Positions 1 through 7,052 are shown, counted from the stretch's first letter. The stretch: DNA of 9,088 nucleotides from Xanthobacteraceae bacterium (GCA_030044035.1 JASHWN010000173.1:1-9088); one strand, 5' to 3'. Made by a program: numbers and translations. Notes: a model not told the origin generated them from the letters alone.

Positions 1-62
1 CCGCTGCCGCGGATTGGAACGCGCGTCAGAACTTGCCGCTGCCGCAGCCGTTCCGGCAAATA

Positions 63-125
63 TTGCCGCCCCGCCAGAGCGCGTTGCCGCCCCGCCGCGG
101 CGCGTTGCCGCCCCGCCGACGACGT
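63..125. repeat. Three 21-bp tandem repeats upstream of rpe
   Basis: Three head-to-tail units start at 63, 84 and 105. Each begins with the identical 13-mer TTGCCGCCCCGCC, followed by 8 more variable bases. A related TTGCCGCTGCCGC lies at 33-45, off the 21-bp register. Because 21 is a multiple of 3, each reading frame gives a heptapeptide repeat (for example VAAPPxR in plus frame 2 and RGGNAxR on the minus strand). All three plus frames are open from the window edge, so this could be the coding tail of a gene lying mostly outside the window. The plus frame 2 tail would stop at 128-130. Coding status is undecided; the repeat itself is plain. Confidence 0.85.
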
Positions 126-156
126 GTTAGGCGAAACCGCAATTGCGGAGAACGCC

Positions 157-843
157 GTGCCGCGTCCCCTGATCATCGCCCCGTCGATCCTGTCCGCCGA
201 TTTCGCCAAGCTCGGCGAGGAAGTCCACGCCGTCGACCAAGCCGGCGCCGATTGGATCCACGTCGACGTCATGGACGGCCATTTCGTGCCGAACATTTCG
301 ATCGGCCCGGACGTGGTCAAGGCGATCCGGCCGCACACGGCAAAGCCGCTCGACGTGCACCTGATGATCGCGCCGTGCGATCCGTATCTCGAGGCCTTCG
401 CCAAGGCCGGCGCCGACATCATCACCGTGCACGTCGAGGCCGGCCCGCACGTCCACCGCTCGCTGCAGGCGATCCGCGCGCTCGGCAAAAAAGCCGGCGT
501 CACGCTTAATCCCGGCACGCCCGAGAGCACGATCGAGCACGTCGTCGATATCGTCGACCTGATCCTGGTCATGTCGGTCAATCCCGGCTTCGGCGGCCAG
601 AAATTCATTGCCGGCTCCCTCGACAAGGTGCGCAATCTGCGCGCCATGGCGGGCGGCCGGCCGATCGACATCGAGATCGACGGCGGCGTCACGCCGCAAA
701 TCGCGCCGGAGGCGGCGCGCGCCGGCGCCAATGTTTTCGTCGCCGGCTCGGCGGTGTTCAAGGACCGCACGCCGGCTTCGTATCGCGCCAATATCGCGGC
801 GATCCGCAACGCGGCGGCGCTGGCGCGCGGGGAGGCCGCCTGA
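157..843 (+). CDS. rpe: Ribulose-phosphate 3-epimerase
   Basis: Interconverts D-ribulose 5-phosphate and D-xylulose 5-phosphate in the cytoplasm (pentose phosphate pathway; Calvin cycle if present). The 228-residue TIM barrel has the family length. It opens with the usual [13 protein letters not shown] strand, then signature 1 [11 protein letters not shown] (residues 36-46) and signature 2 [10 protein letters not shown] (141-150). The expected metal ligands and catalytic acids are present: H35, D37, H68 and D175 (in EIDGGV). I chose GTG at 157 because GGAG at 147-150 lies 6 nt upstream and the protein then begins [10 protein letters not shown] like its homologues; the earlier in-frame GTG at 124 adds 11 residues and has no ribosome-binding site. 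The stop TGA shares bases with the next gene's ATG (TGATG). Family identification is certain; the start is likely. Confidence 0.96.
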   Translation: MPRPLIIAPSILSADFAKLGEEVHAVDQAGADWIHVDVMDGHFVPNISIGPDVVKAIRPHTAKPLDVHLMIAPCDPYLEAFAKAGADIITVHVEAGPHVHRSLQAIRALGKKAGVTLNPGTPESTIEHVVDIVDLILVMSVNPGFGGQKFIAGSLDKVRNLRAMAGGRPIDIEIDGGVTPQIAPEAARAGANVFVAGSAVFKDRTPASYRANIAAIRNAAALARGEAA

Positions 844-1817
844 TGGGCGTTTTGATCGACGGCAAATGGACCGATGAGCAATTGCCGGAAGAGACCGGCA
901 AAGCCGGCGACTTCCGCCGCGCCGACAGCCGCTTCCGCGACTGGATCACGGCTGACGGCTCGTCGGGCTTCAAGGCCGAGCCCGGGCGCTACCATCTCTA
1001 TGTCGCGCATGGCTGCCCGTGGGCGCACCGTACGCTGATCTATCGCGCCATCAAAAAACTGTCGGACGCGATTTCGGTCGCCTACGCCATTCCCGGCATG
1101 CGTCAGCAGGGCTGGGCCTACGAGGACAATCCGGCGTTTCCGGACTGCACGCCGGACAAGGTCAACGGCTTCCGCTATCTGCACCAGGCCTATACGGCGA
1201 GCGACCCGCACTATACCGGCAAGGTCACGGTGCCGACCTTGTGGGACAAGAAGACCGGCCGCATCGTCAACAACGAATCGTCCGAAATCATCCGCATGCT
1301 CAACAGCGCCTTCGACGGCGTCGGCGCCGAGCGGACCGATTATTATCCGCATCCGTTGCGCGGCGAGATCGACCGGCTGAACCAACTCGTCTACGCCAAC
1401 GTCAACAACGGCGTCTACCGCGCCGGCTTTGCGCGCTCACAGGCCGCCTACGAGGCGGCGTACGACGGGCTGTTTGCCACGCTGGACGAACTGGAAGCCC
1501 GGCTCGGGGCACAGCGTTATCTGGTCGGCCGGCAGATCACCGAAGCCGATTGGCGGCTGTTTCCGACCTTGGTGCGCTTCGATGTCGCCTATTTCTCGCT
1601 GTTCAAATGCAACCGCAACCGGATCGCCGATTTTCCCAATCTCGCAAACTACATGCGCGAGCTTTATCAGGTGCCCGGCGTCGCCGAGACGGTGAAGCCG
1701 CGCTATTACGTGATCAATTATTATTCGATCGCGCGGGTCAATCCGAACGGCATCATTCCGAAGGGTACGCCGATCGATCTCGGCCAGCCGCACGACCGCG
1801 CGCGGCTCGCGGCGTAA
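843..1817 (+). CDS. Glutathionyl-hydroquinone reductase (GST xi class, YqjG/PcpF-like)
   Basis: Predicted cytoplasmic reductase that uses glutathione to remove the glutathionyl group from S-glutathionyl-hydroquinones, a repair or detoxification role for quinones. The 324 residues match the family length. The thioredoxin-fold half has the catalytic Cys-Pro-Trp-Ala motif at C58, instead of the Tyr or Ser of ordinary GSTs. The glutathione-contacting ESSEI is at 145-149. The all-alpha C-terminal GST domain includes the FARSQAAYEAAYDGLF helix and LVGRQITEADWRLFPTLVRFD. The C-terminal tail (VNPNGIIPKG) is the conserved family ending. The ATG overlaps the rpe stop, and GGAGG at 831-835 lies 7 nt upstream inside rpe, so the two genes are probably translationally coupled. 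E. coli yqjG is the best-known relative; the true substrate here is unknown. Confidence 0.92.
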   Translation: MGVLIDGKWTDEQLPEETGKAGDFRRADSRFRDWITADGSSGFKAEPGRYHLYVAHGCPWAHRTLIYRAIKKLSDAISVAYAIPGMRQQGWAYEDNPAFPDCTPDKVNGFRYLHQAYTASDPHYTGKVTVPTLWDKKTGRIVNNESSEIIRMLNSAFDGVGAERTDYYPHPLRGEIDRLNQLVYANVNNGVYRAGFARSQAAYEAAYDGLFATLDELEARLGAQRYLVGRQITEADWRLFPTLVRFDVAYFSLFKCNRNRIADFPNLANYMRELYQVPGVAETVKPRYYVINYYSIARVNPNGIIPKGTPIDLGQPHDRARLAA

Positions 1818-1821
1818 TTCT

Positions 1822-1975
1822 CGTCATTCCGGGGCCGAGCCAACGGGTCCGGCCCGAAGTGGCCGGCCCGATGACAAGCTCCGCGAGGAGCCCGGAATCC
1901 ATAAGCCCAGTGCTGAGATTTAACGCCGGGCTTATGGATTCCGGACTCGCCGCTTCGCGGCGATCCGGAATGACG
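1822..1975. repeat. Inverted pair of REP-like palindromic modules
   Basis: Two modules of one element lie in opposite orientation between convergent genes. Module L (1822-1908) begins CGTCATTCCGG and ends CCGGAATCCATAAGCCC. Module R (1928-1975) begins GGGCTTATGGATTCCGG and ends CCGGAATGACG, the reverse complement of L's ends. The 17-bp inner arms (1892-1908 and 1928-1944) pair perfectly around a 19-nt loop, and the outer 11-bp arms (1822-1832 and 1965-1975) also pair perfectly. Module R holds its own 7-bp hairpin (1947-1953 with 1957-1963, loop TTC). The module interiors differ in length. This layout resembles REP/BIME-type elements that sit at gene ends in Bradyrhizobium relatives. It may also slow RNA decay or limit read-through; there is no U-tract for a classical terminator. 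Confidence 0.8.
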
Positions 1976-2017
1976 CGAAAAGAATCGGCGCCGGCGCGGC
2001 TAGCGGCGGCCGCGGGC

Positions 2018-2326
2018 TTATCGGTACTGAATCTTGACCGACGACAATTGCTTACCGAAATGGCGGTCGAGCCAGCCGAGGAACGACGACAACAGCCGCG
2101 CCTCGTCGCCGCGGTCCGGCGACTTGATCTTGACCTCGACCGCATCCGCTGCCGGCTTGAGCGCGAGTGAGCCTTTGTAGCGCACATGGCTCCAGCGGGC
2201 CGCATTGGGCCTGCCGCCGGCGCGGGAAAAGGTGCCGCGGCCGCCGCGCCGGATCTCCGCCTGCTTCTTGATGATGGCGCCGTAAAAGCCCTTACCGCCA
2301 CTCGACTCGATCTGGAGCGTTTTCAT
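2018..2326 (-). CDS. Conserved hypothetical protein, 102 residues
   Basis: Small basic protein of unknown function. I recognise its style (start MKTLQIESSGGKGFYGAIIKKQ, end FLGWLDRHFGKQLSSVKIQYR) as a rhizobial conserved hypothetical, but no function or named domain. No signal peptide, membrane segment or cysteine is visible. Lys and Arg are frequent in the first half (KKQAEIRRGGRG, residues 20-31), which could suit nucleic-acid or phosphate contact, though that is only inference. The C-terminal third looks like one amphipathic helix followed by a strand. The ATG at 2326 is preceded on the minus strand by a GGGGG run 6 nt upstream; an in-frame ATG at 2359 would add 11 residues but lacks a ribosome-binding site. 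It is divergent from purB (102 bp apart) and convergent with the reductase gene across the palindromic element. Codon use matches its neighbours. Confidence 0.75.
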   Translation of the reverse strand: MKTLQIESSGGKGFYGAIIKKQAEIRRGGRGTFSRAGGRPNAARWSHVRYKGSLALKPAADAVEVKIKSPDRGDEARLLSSFLGWLDRHFGKQLSSVKIQYR

Positions 2327-2428
2327 CGCTGCCCCCGTGATTCGCTGGCCGTCAAGCATCGCACAACGGCGCGCAATTGTTGAGCTTTGGACGATCTGCT
2401 ACAGCCGGGGCTGGCCCCCGAGGTGGCG

Positions 2429-3736
2429 ATGATTCCGCGTTACACACGGCCCGAAATGGCGGCGATCTGGACGCCGCAGACGCGCTTTCGCATCTGGTTC
2501 GAGATCGAGGCGCATGCCGCCGACGCCATGGCCGAGCTTGGCATCATCCCCAAAGAAGCGGCGAAAACGATCTGGGCCAAGGGCAAGGCGGCCCGCTTCG
2601 ACGCGGCGCGGATCGAGGAGATCGAGCGCGAGGTCAAGCACGACGTCGTCGCCTTTCTCACCCATCTGGCGGAGATCGTCGGCCCGGCGGCGCGCTTCGT
2701 CCACCAGGGCATGACCTCCTCGGACGTGCTCGACACCTGCCTCAATGTCCAATTGGTTCGCGCCGCCGATCTCTTGATCGCCGACGTCGACAAGCTCAAT
2801 GCCGCGCTCGAGCGCCGCGCCTTCGAGTACAAATACACCCCGACCGTCGGCCGCTCCCACGGCATCCACGCCGAGCCGACCACGTTCGGGCTCAAGCTCG
2901 CGGTCGCCTATGCGGAATTCAGCCGCGCCAAGGAGCGCCTTGTCATCGCGCGCCGCGAGGTCGCGACCTGCGCGATCTCGGGCGCGGTCGGCACGTTCGC
3001 CCAGGTCGATCCCCGCGTCGAAGCCTATGTGGCGGAGAAGATGGGGCTCGCGGTCGAAACCATCTCGACCCAAATCATCCCGCGCGACCGTCACGCCATG
3101 TATTTCGCCACGCTCGGCGTCGTCGCCGCCTCGGTCGAGCGTTTGGCTACTGAAATCCGCAACCTGCAGCGCACCGAAATCCTGGAAGCCGAGGAATATT
3201 TCGCGCCGGGCCAAAAAGGCTCCTCGGCCATGCCGCACAAGCGCAACCCGGTGCTGTCGGAAAATCTGGTCGGATTGTCGCGCATGGTGCGGGCCTACGT
3301 GACGCCGGCGCTGGAGGACGTCGTGCTCTGGCACGAGCGCGACATCTCGCATTCGTCCGTCGAACGCATGATCGGCCCCGACGCCACCGTGACGCTCGAT
3401 TTCGCGCTCGCCCGGCTCGCCGGCGTGATCGACAAGCTCATCGTCTACCCGGAAAACATGCGCAAAAATCTCGAGCGCCTCGGCGGCCTCGTCCATTCGC
3501 AGCGCGTGCTGCTGGCGCTCACGCAAAAGAACGTCGCGCGCGAGGAGGCCTATCGGCTGGTGCAGCACAACGCCATGAAAGCCTGGGCCGGCGAAGGCGA
3601 TCTGCTGACACTGCTCATGGCCGACAAGGAGGTGCGCAAGCACTTAAGCGAAGCGGAGCTGAAGGCCAGTTTCGACCTCGACTTTCACTTCGCCCACGTC
3701 GACACGATTTTCCGCCGCGTGTTCGGCCGGGCTTAA
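2429..3736 (+). CDS. purB: Adenylosuccinate lyase
   Basis: Catalyses two beta-eliminations of fumarate in purine synthesis: SAICAR to AICAR and adenylosuccinate to AMP (EC 4.3.2.2). Cytoplasmic homotetramer of the fumarase/aspartase superfamily. The 435 residues match the shorter B. subtilis-type branch. Visible motifs are H71 in the HDVVAF segment, TSSD at 96-99, GRSHGIHAEP at 141-150 carrying the catalytic-histidine region, and the superfamily signature GSSAMPHKRNP at 264-274 with the catalytic serine loop. I chose ATG 2429 because the protein then starts MIPRYTRPEM like its homologues and a GAGG at 2420-2423 lies 5 nt upstream; a TTG at 2387 in the same frame has no support. A short GC hairpin (2406-2410 with 2416-2420) ends at the ribosome-binding site and might modulate initiation, which is untested. 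No purine-operon neighbours sit beside it. Confidence 0.97.
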   Translation: MIPRYTRPEMAAIWTPQTRFRIWFEIEAHAADAMAELGIIPKEAAKTIWAKGKAARFDAARIEEIEREVKHDVVAFLTHLAEIVGPAARFVHQGMTSSDVLDTCLNVQLVRAADLLIADVDKLNAALERRAFEYKYTPTVGRSHGIHAEPTTFGLKLAVAYAEFSRAKERLVIARREVATCAISGAVGTFAQVDPRVEAYVAEKMGLAVETISTQIIPRDRHAMYFATLGVVAASVERLATEIRNLQRTEILEAEEYFAPGQKGSSAMPHKRNPVLSENLVGLSRMVRAYVTPALEDVVLWHERDISHSSVERMIGPDATVTLDFALARLAGVIDKLIVYPENMRKNLERLGGLVHSQRVLLALTQKNVAREEAYRLVQHNAMKAWAGEGDLLTLLMADKEVRKHLSEAELKASFDLDFHFAHVDTIFRRVFGRA

Positions 3737-3822
3737 GACTTGAGGAAACCGCCCGGAGACGGCGTCCCCCCTCCCCCGCAATGGACATTGCGCCGCCGCG
3801 ATTCCTCGTATCATCTGCCGCC

Positions 3823-4617
3823 ATGGCAGCGCCGAGCAAAATCCTGATCTTCGATTCCGGTCTCGGCGGCCTCACCGTCTATCGCGAAGTCGCGGCGGTG
3901 CGGCCCGATGCCGATATTGTCTATGCCGCCGACGACGCCGGGTTTCCTTACAACGCGCTTCCCGAAACCGCGCTGGTGGCGCGCGTGGTCGGGCTGTTCG
4001 ACGACCTGATCGCTGCGCATCGCCCGGATCTCGCGGTGATCGCCTGCAACACCGCCTCCACCATAGCGTTGCCGACGCTGCGCGAAAAATTCGCGCTGCC
4101 GTTCGTCGGCACGGTGCCGGCGATCAAGCCGGCCTGCGCGGCGTCGGTGACGCGGCGCGTCTCGGTGCTCGGCACCGAGGCGACGGTGGCGCGCGAATAT
4201 ACCCGCGCGCTGATCCGCGACTTCGCTAAAGACTGCCAAGTGACGCTGGTCGGCTCAAAAAACTTGGCCCCCTATGCGGAGGCGGAGCTTGCCGGCGCGC
4301 CGACGAGCGATGCGCAAATTCGCGCCGAAATCGCGCCCTGCTTTGTCGACGACGGCAAGCGCACCGACACCGTCGTGCTCGCCTGCACCCATTATCCGCT
4401 GCTGCTCGATCGCCTGACCAGGCTGGCGCCGTGGCCGGTCAATTACATCGATCCGGCCCCCGCCATCGCGCGGCGGGTGCTGGACCTCTTGGGACCGCCT
4501 GCGCCGTTGCACCGTGGCAGCTCGCACGCCATGTTCAGCTCGGGCCGCGCGCCGCACGCGGTGCTGGCGCGCTTCGGCATCGAACCGCAACCGACCGCGG
4601 TTAGCGGAGCGAAGTAA
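3823..4617 (+). CDS. murI: Glutamate racemase
   Basis: Converts L-glutamate to D-glutamate for peptidoglycan, without a cofactor, using two cysteines. The 264 residues match the family. FDSGLGGLTV (residues 10-19) supplies the conserved Asp-Ser pair; AVIACNTAST carries C75 and VVLACTHYPLL carries C188 with H190, the two catalytic cysteines. The substrate segment reads ADDAGFPYN (36-44), a D-D variant of the usual GDT-x-x-PYG. The start is uncertain: ATG 3823 gives MAAPSKILIFDSG, closest to known N-termini, while ATG 3781 adds 14 residues. I prefer 3823 because the extra codons (att, cga, gta, tca, tct) do not have the G/C-ending bias of the gene. Neither start has a clear ribosome-binding site; the stretch before 3781 is a pyrimidine run. 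It lies 86 bp after purB on the same strand. Confidence 0.94.
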   Translation: MAAPSKILIFDSGLGGLTVYREVAAVRPDADIVYAADDAGFPYNALPETALVARVVGLFDDLIAAHRPDLAVIACNTASTIALPTLREKFALPFVGTVPAIKPACAASVTRRVSVLGTEATVAREYTRALIRDFAKDCQVTLVGSKNLAPYAEAELAGAPTSDAQIRAEIAPCFVDDGKRTDTVVLACTHYPLLLDRLTRLAPWPVNYIDPAPAIARRVLDLLGPPAPLHRGSSHAMFSSGRAPHAVLARFGIEPQPTAVSGAK

Positions 4618-4726
4618 CCGGCTCTTGCCCATCGACCCGGCCAAAAATTCGGCGCGTCTTGCCTTGTGAGCCCGGTGCGGCGGCAGTACGCTTTTGCCGC
4701 CGGCATCGGTCACCGGAGGATGAGCC

Positions 4727-5998
4727 ATGACCAGCGCTGTCGTCACAAGCGAAACCAAACCCTGGTATCTCAATCGCTGGAACCAGCTCGTGCTCGGGCT
4801 GATCGCGATGATGTCGATCTCGAGCCCGCAATACGTTTGGACGCTGTTCACCGGGCCGCTCAATGCCAAGCTCGGCACCACGCTGGCCGAGCTGCAATGG
4901 ACCTTCTCGCTGTTGATCATCCTGCAGACCTGGTGCTCGCCGCTGCAGGCCTATCTGGTCGACAAATTCGGGCCGCGCCTTCTGATCTCGATCGGCGCGC
5001 TGATGTCGGGCGGCGGCTGGGCGCTGTCGAGCTATGTCGACAACGTTTGGGCGCTCTATCTGACCTACGGCGTGATCTGCGGCTTCGGCACCGGCATCAT
5101 CTATGTCGGCATCATCGGCCTGATGGTGCGCTGGTTCCCCGACCGGCGCGGGCTCGCCACCGGTCTCGCCGCCGCCGGCTACGGCTTTGGCGCGATCTTC
5201 ACCAACTTCCCGATCTACAACATGATCCAGAGTTCCGGCTACGCGCACACGCTGCTGGTCTGGGGTTTCATCCAGGGCATCATCGGCATTCTGGCCGCAC
5301 AGGGGCTGCGCACGCCGCCGGACGGCTGGCTCCCCGCCGGCTATTCGCCCGCGGCCGCCTCGACCACCCAAGCCGGGCGTAGCTACACGCCGCGCGAGAT
5401 GCTGCAAAGCCCGGTGTTCTGGCTCCTGTTCGTCATGATGAGCATGATGTCGACCAGCGGGCTGATGGTCGTCTCCAATGTCGGCCCGTTCGCCAACGAG
5501 TACAAAGTCGCTCAGGCGCTGGTGCTCGGCATGGCGGCGCTGCCGCTGTCATTGACGCTGTCGCGCTTCACCAACGGATTGACGCGGCCGTTCTTCGGCT
5601 GGGTGTCCGATCATATCGGGCGCGAGCCGACCATGGCACTCGCCTTCTCCTTGGAATGCGTGGCGATCCTGATCCTGTTCGCCTTCATCGATAGGCCGGC
5701 GCTGTTCGTGGTGCTGACCGGGCTGGTGTTCTTCGGCTGGGGCGAGATTTTTTCGCTGTTTCCCGCCACGCTCACCGACACGTTCGGCTCGACCTATGCG
5801 GCGACCAATTACGGCTTCCTGTATATCGCCCAGGGCGTCGGCTCGATCCTGGGCGGGCCGGCGGCCGCCTATCTGCATCAAACCACCGGCAGCTGGACCG
5901 CGGTGTTCATCGTCGTGGCGTTCCTCGATGCGCTGACCGCGCTGCTGGCGATCACCGCGCTGCGCAGCCTGCGCCAAAAGCACTTTGCCAAAGGCTGA
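4727..5998 (+). CDS. MFS transporter, oxalate/formate antiporter (OxlT)-like family
   Basis: Predicted 12-helix inner-membrane carrier of 423 residues, most like the oxalate:formate antiporter family. The N-terminal half runs from about residue 19 to 195, a charged cytoplasmic loop spans about 200-225, and the C-terminal half follows. MFS motif A appears as LVDKFGPR (77-84) and, in the second half, as WVSDHIGRE (292-300) after LTRPFFG. In OxlT of Oxalobacter two charged residues, R272 in TM8 and K355 in TM11, bind oxalate. R287 here fits the Arg, but TM11 (NYGFLYIAQGVGSILGG) has Q369 where I expect the Lys. Oxalate transport is therefore doubtful; another mono- or dicarboxylate is plausible. 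The start is clear: GGAGGA at 4715-4720, 6 nt before ATG. No oxalate catabolic genes (frc, oxc) are in view, and the gene appears to be transcribed alone. Confidence 0.85.
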   Translation: MTSAVVTSETKPWYLNRWNQLVLGLIAMMSISSPQYVWTLFTGPLNAKLGTTLAELQWTFSLLIILQTWCSPLQAYLVDKFGPRLLISIGALMSGGGWALSSYVDNVWALYLTYGVICGFGTGIIYVGIIGLMVRWFPDRRGLATGLAAAGYGFGAIFTNFPIYNMIQSSGYAHTLLVWGFIQGIIGILAAQGLRTPPDGWLPAGYSPAAASTTQAGRSYTPREMLQSPVFWLLFVMMSMMSTSGLMVVSNVGPFANEYKVAQALVLGMAALPLSLTLSRFTNGLTRPFFGWVSDHIGREPTMALAFSLECVAILILFAFIDRPALFVVLTGLVFFGWGEIFSLFPATLTDTFGSTYAATNYGFLYIAQGVGSILGGPAAAYLHQTTGSWTAVFIVVAFLDALTALLAITALRSLRQKHFAKG

Positions 5999-6027
5999 AC
6001 AAGGGCTGAGCCGGGCAACTCGTGCCT

Positions 6028-6180
6028 GTTTCCCGGATGCGGTGCAGCATAAGCGCATTTACGCGCGTCTTCGACGCGCTGTGGCGGTGCACCGCTGATC
6101 CGGGACCGTCGCGAATTCCGCGTTCGCAACGATCCCGGGTCTGCAGCGCACCACTTCGTGCTGCGCTGCGCCCGGGAAAC
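6028..6180. repeat. Second REP-like element: two hairpin modules
   Basis: Outer 9-bp arms GTTTCCCGG (6028-6036) and CCGGGAAAC (6172-6180) pair perfectly. Inside are two hairpins. Module 1 pairs TCCCGGA (6031-6037) with TCCGGGA (6098-6104) and GCGGTGCA (6039-6046) with TGCACCGC (6088-6095), and contains an inner 7-bp GCGCGTC/GACGCGC stem with a TTC loop. Module 2 pairs TCCCGGG (6133-6139) with CCCGGGA (6171-6177), GCAGCGCA (6143-6150) with TGCGCTGC (6162-6169), and CAC with GTG around a TTC loop. Its ends differ from the element at 1822-1975, so it is a separate family. It lies just past the MFS gene and ends 18 bp before the rpsD -35 box, so it may insulate the two units. Similar palindromes are frequent in Bradyrhizobium relatives, from memory. 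Confidence 0.75.
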
Positions 6181-6198
6181 GTTCATTGCGTCGCCGGT

Positions 6199-6227
6199 TT
6201 GACAGCACCGGCCTTTCCCCTTATCTA
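6199..6227 (+). promoter_or_regulatory. Sigma-70 type promoter for rpsD
   Basis: A perfect -35 TTGACA (6199-6204) is followed after exactly 17 nt by TATCTA (6222-6227), four of six bases matching TATAAT. For a high-GC alphaproteobacterium this is a strong match. It is oriented toward rpsD with no gene between, and predicts transcription starting near 6233-6236, right at the foot of the first leader hairpin. Confidence 0.75.
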
Positions 6228-6232
6228 GCCGG

Positions 6233-6431
6233 CACTGCGCGGGCCGAAACAAGCGGCCCGCGCAGTGTTTCGCGACCCGCGGTTTGAGCCGACGCTGAAG
6301 GCTCAAACCTGTCGGCTTCCCGCTCCGCACCCTGCCTTTGACACGAAGTTCTTGGGCAAGAGGTTGCGGCGGTGGAGCAGCAGGAGGGCGCGATCCTCAG
6401 CCAAATTTTTTCGCAAAGAGCGAGGACGCGA
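6233..6431 (+). promoter_or_regulatory. Structured 5' leader of rpsD
   Basis: About 200 nt lie between the predicted start site and the rpsD ATG. Hairpin 1 has a perfect 14-bp stem (6233-6246 with 6254-6267, loop AAACAAG, then TTT) and would sit at the very 5' end of the RNA. Hairpin 2 has a perfect 10-bp stem, GGTTTGAGCC (6281-6290) with GGCTCAAACC (6300-6309); loop bases GAC (6291-6293) could pair with GTC (6311-6313), and the longer GCCGAC/GTCGGC pairing (6288-6293 with 6311-6316) competes with the stem. Close to the gene, a weak GAGG/CCTC stem precedes T6 (6406-6411). There is no ATG in the leader. In E. coli and B. subtilis S4 represses its own mRNA through a leader structure, so autoregulation is a reasonable inference here; hairpin 1 could instead be a 5' stability element or an early terminator. 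Confidence 0.55.
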
Positions 6432-7049
6432 ATGACCAAGCGCCATGAGGCGAAGTACAAGATCGACCGGCGGATGGGCCAGAACATCTGGGGCCGGCCG
6501 AAGAGCCCGATAAACAAACGCGAATACGGTCCCGGCCAGCACGGCCAGCGCCGCAAGGGCAAGCTGTCGGACTACGGCGTGCAGCTGCGCGCCAAGCAGA
6601 AGCTCAAAGGCTATTACGCCAACATGTCGGAACGGCACTTCCGCGGCCTCTACGAGGAGGCGCGGCGGCTCAAGGGCGATACCGGCGCGCACATGATCGG
6701 ATTGTTGGAGCGGCGGCTCGACTCGGTGATCTATCGCGCCAAGTTCGTGCCCACCGTGTTCGCCGCGCGCCAATTCATCAGCCACGGCCATGTCAAGGTG
6801 AACGGCCGCCGCGTCACCGTCGCGAGCTACCGCGTCAAGGTCGACGACGCGATCGAAGTGAAAGAGAAATCGAAACAGCTGGCGCTGGTGCTCGAGGCGA
6901 CCGCTTTGGCCGAGCGCGACGTCCCCGATTACATCGAAGTCGACCACACCAAAATGACGGCGAAGCTGACGCGGGTGCCCGGGCTCGGCGAGGTGCCGTA
7001 TCCGGTGGTGATGGAGCCGCACCTCGTCGTCGAATATTACTCGCGCTGA
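6432..7049 (+). CDS. rpsD: 30S ribosomal protein S4
   Basis: Primary 16S rRNA-binding protein that nucleates assembly of the 30S body. It is 205 residues, the standard alphaproteobacterial length, with no cysteine, so it is the zinc-independent form. The N-terminal S4 region starts [16 protein letters not shown] and includes [12 protein letters not shown] (30-41). The S4 RNA-binding fold spans about residues 94-155, with [14 protein letters not shown] and [13 protein letters not shown]. The C-terminus [19 protein letters not shown] is canonical. ATG 6432 is supported by GAGGA at 6422-6426, 5 nt upstream, and by the conserved N-terminus; an in-frame GTG at 6372 would add 20 non-conserved residues. 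The gene stands alone with its own promoter and leader, not in the alpha operon as in E. coli. Confidence 0.98.
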   Translation: MTKRHEAKYKIDRRMGQNIWGRPKSPINKREYGPGQHGQRRKGKLSDYGVQLRAKQKLKGYYANMSERHFRGLYEEARRLKGDTGAHMIGLLERRLDSVIYRAKFVPTVFAARQFISHGHVKVNGRRVTVASYRVKVDDAIEVKEKSKQLALVLEATALAERDVPDYIEVDHTKMTAKLTRVPGLGEVPYPVVMEPHLVVEYYSR

Positions 7050-7052
7050 GAC

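Noticed and set aside
1019..2170. Long 383-codon open frame on the plus strand
   Set aside because: It overlaps the hydroquinone reductase in another frame and runs on through the palindromic element; its product is Arg/Gln/Pro-rich with no recognisable motif, as expected of a high-GC shadow.
2399..3643. 414-codon open frame on the minus strand opposite purB
   Set aside because: Antisense shadow of purB; the product is rich in His, Arg and Asp with no domain, while purB carries the full catalytic signature.
4601..5407. 268-codon minus-strand open frame opposite the transporter
   Set aside because: Low-complexity charged product, overlaps murI and the MFS gene, and has no credible ribosome-binding site.
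6338..6366. Second TTGACA (6338-6343) in the rpsD leader as a promoter
   Set aside because: No acceptable -10 box at 16-18 nt spacing (sequence around 6360-6366 is AGGTTG-like).
6372..6431. N-terminally extended S4 from GTG 6372
   Set aside because: The 20 extra residues are not typical of S4, and ATG 6432 has a good ribosome-binding site and the canonical [10 protein letters not shown] start.
6303..7022. 239-codon minus-strand open frame opposite rpsD
   Set aside because: Antisense to a certain S4 gene; the product is a His/Arg/Leu-rich shadow without motifs.
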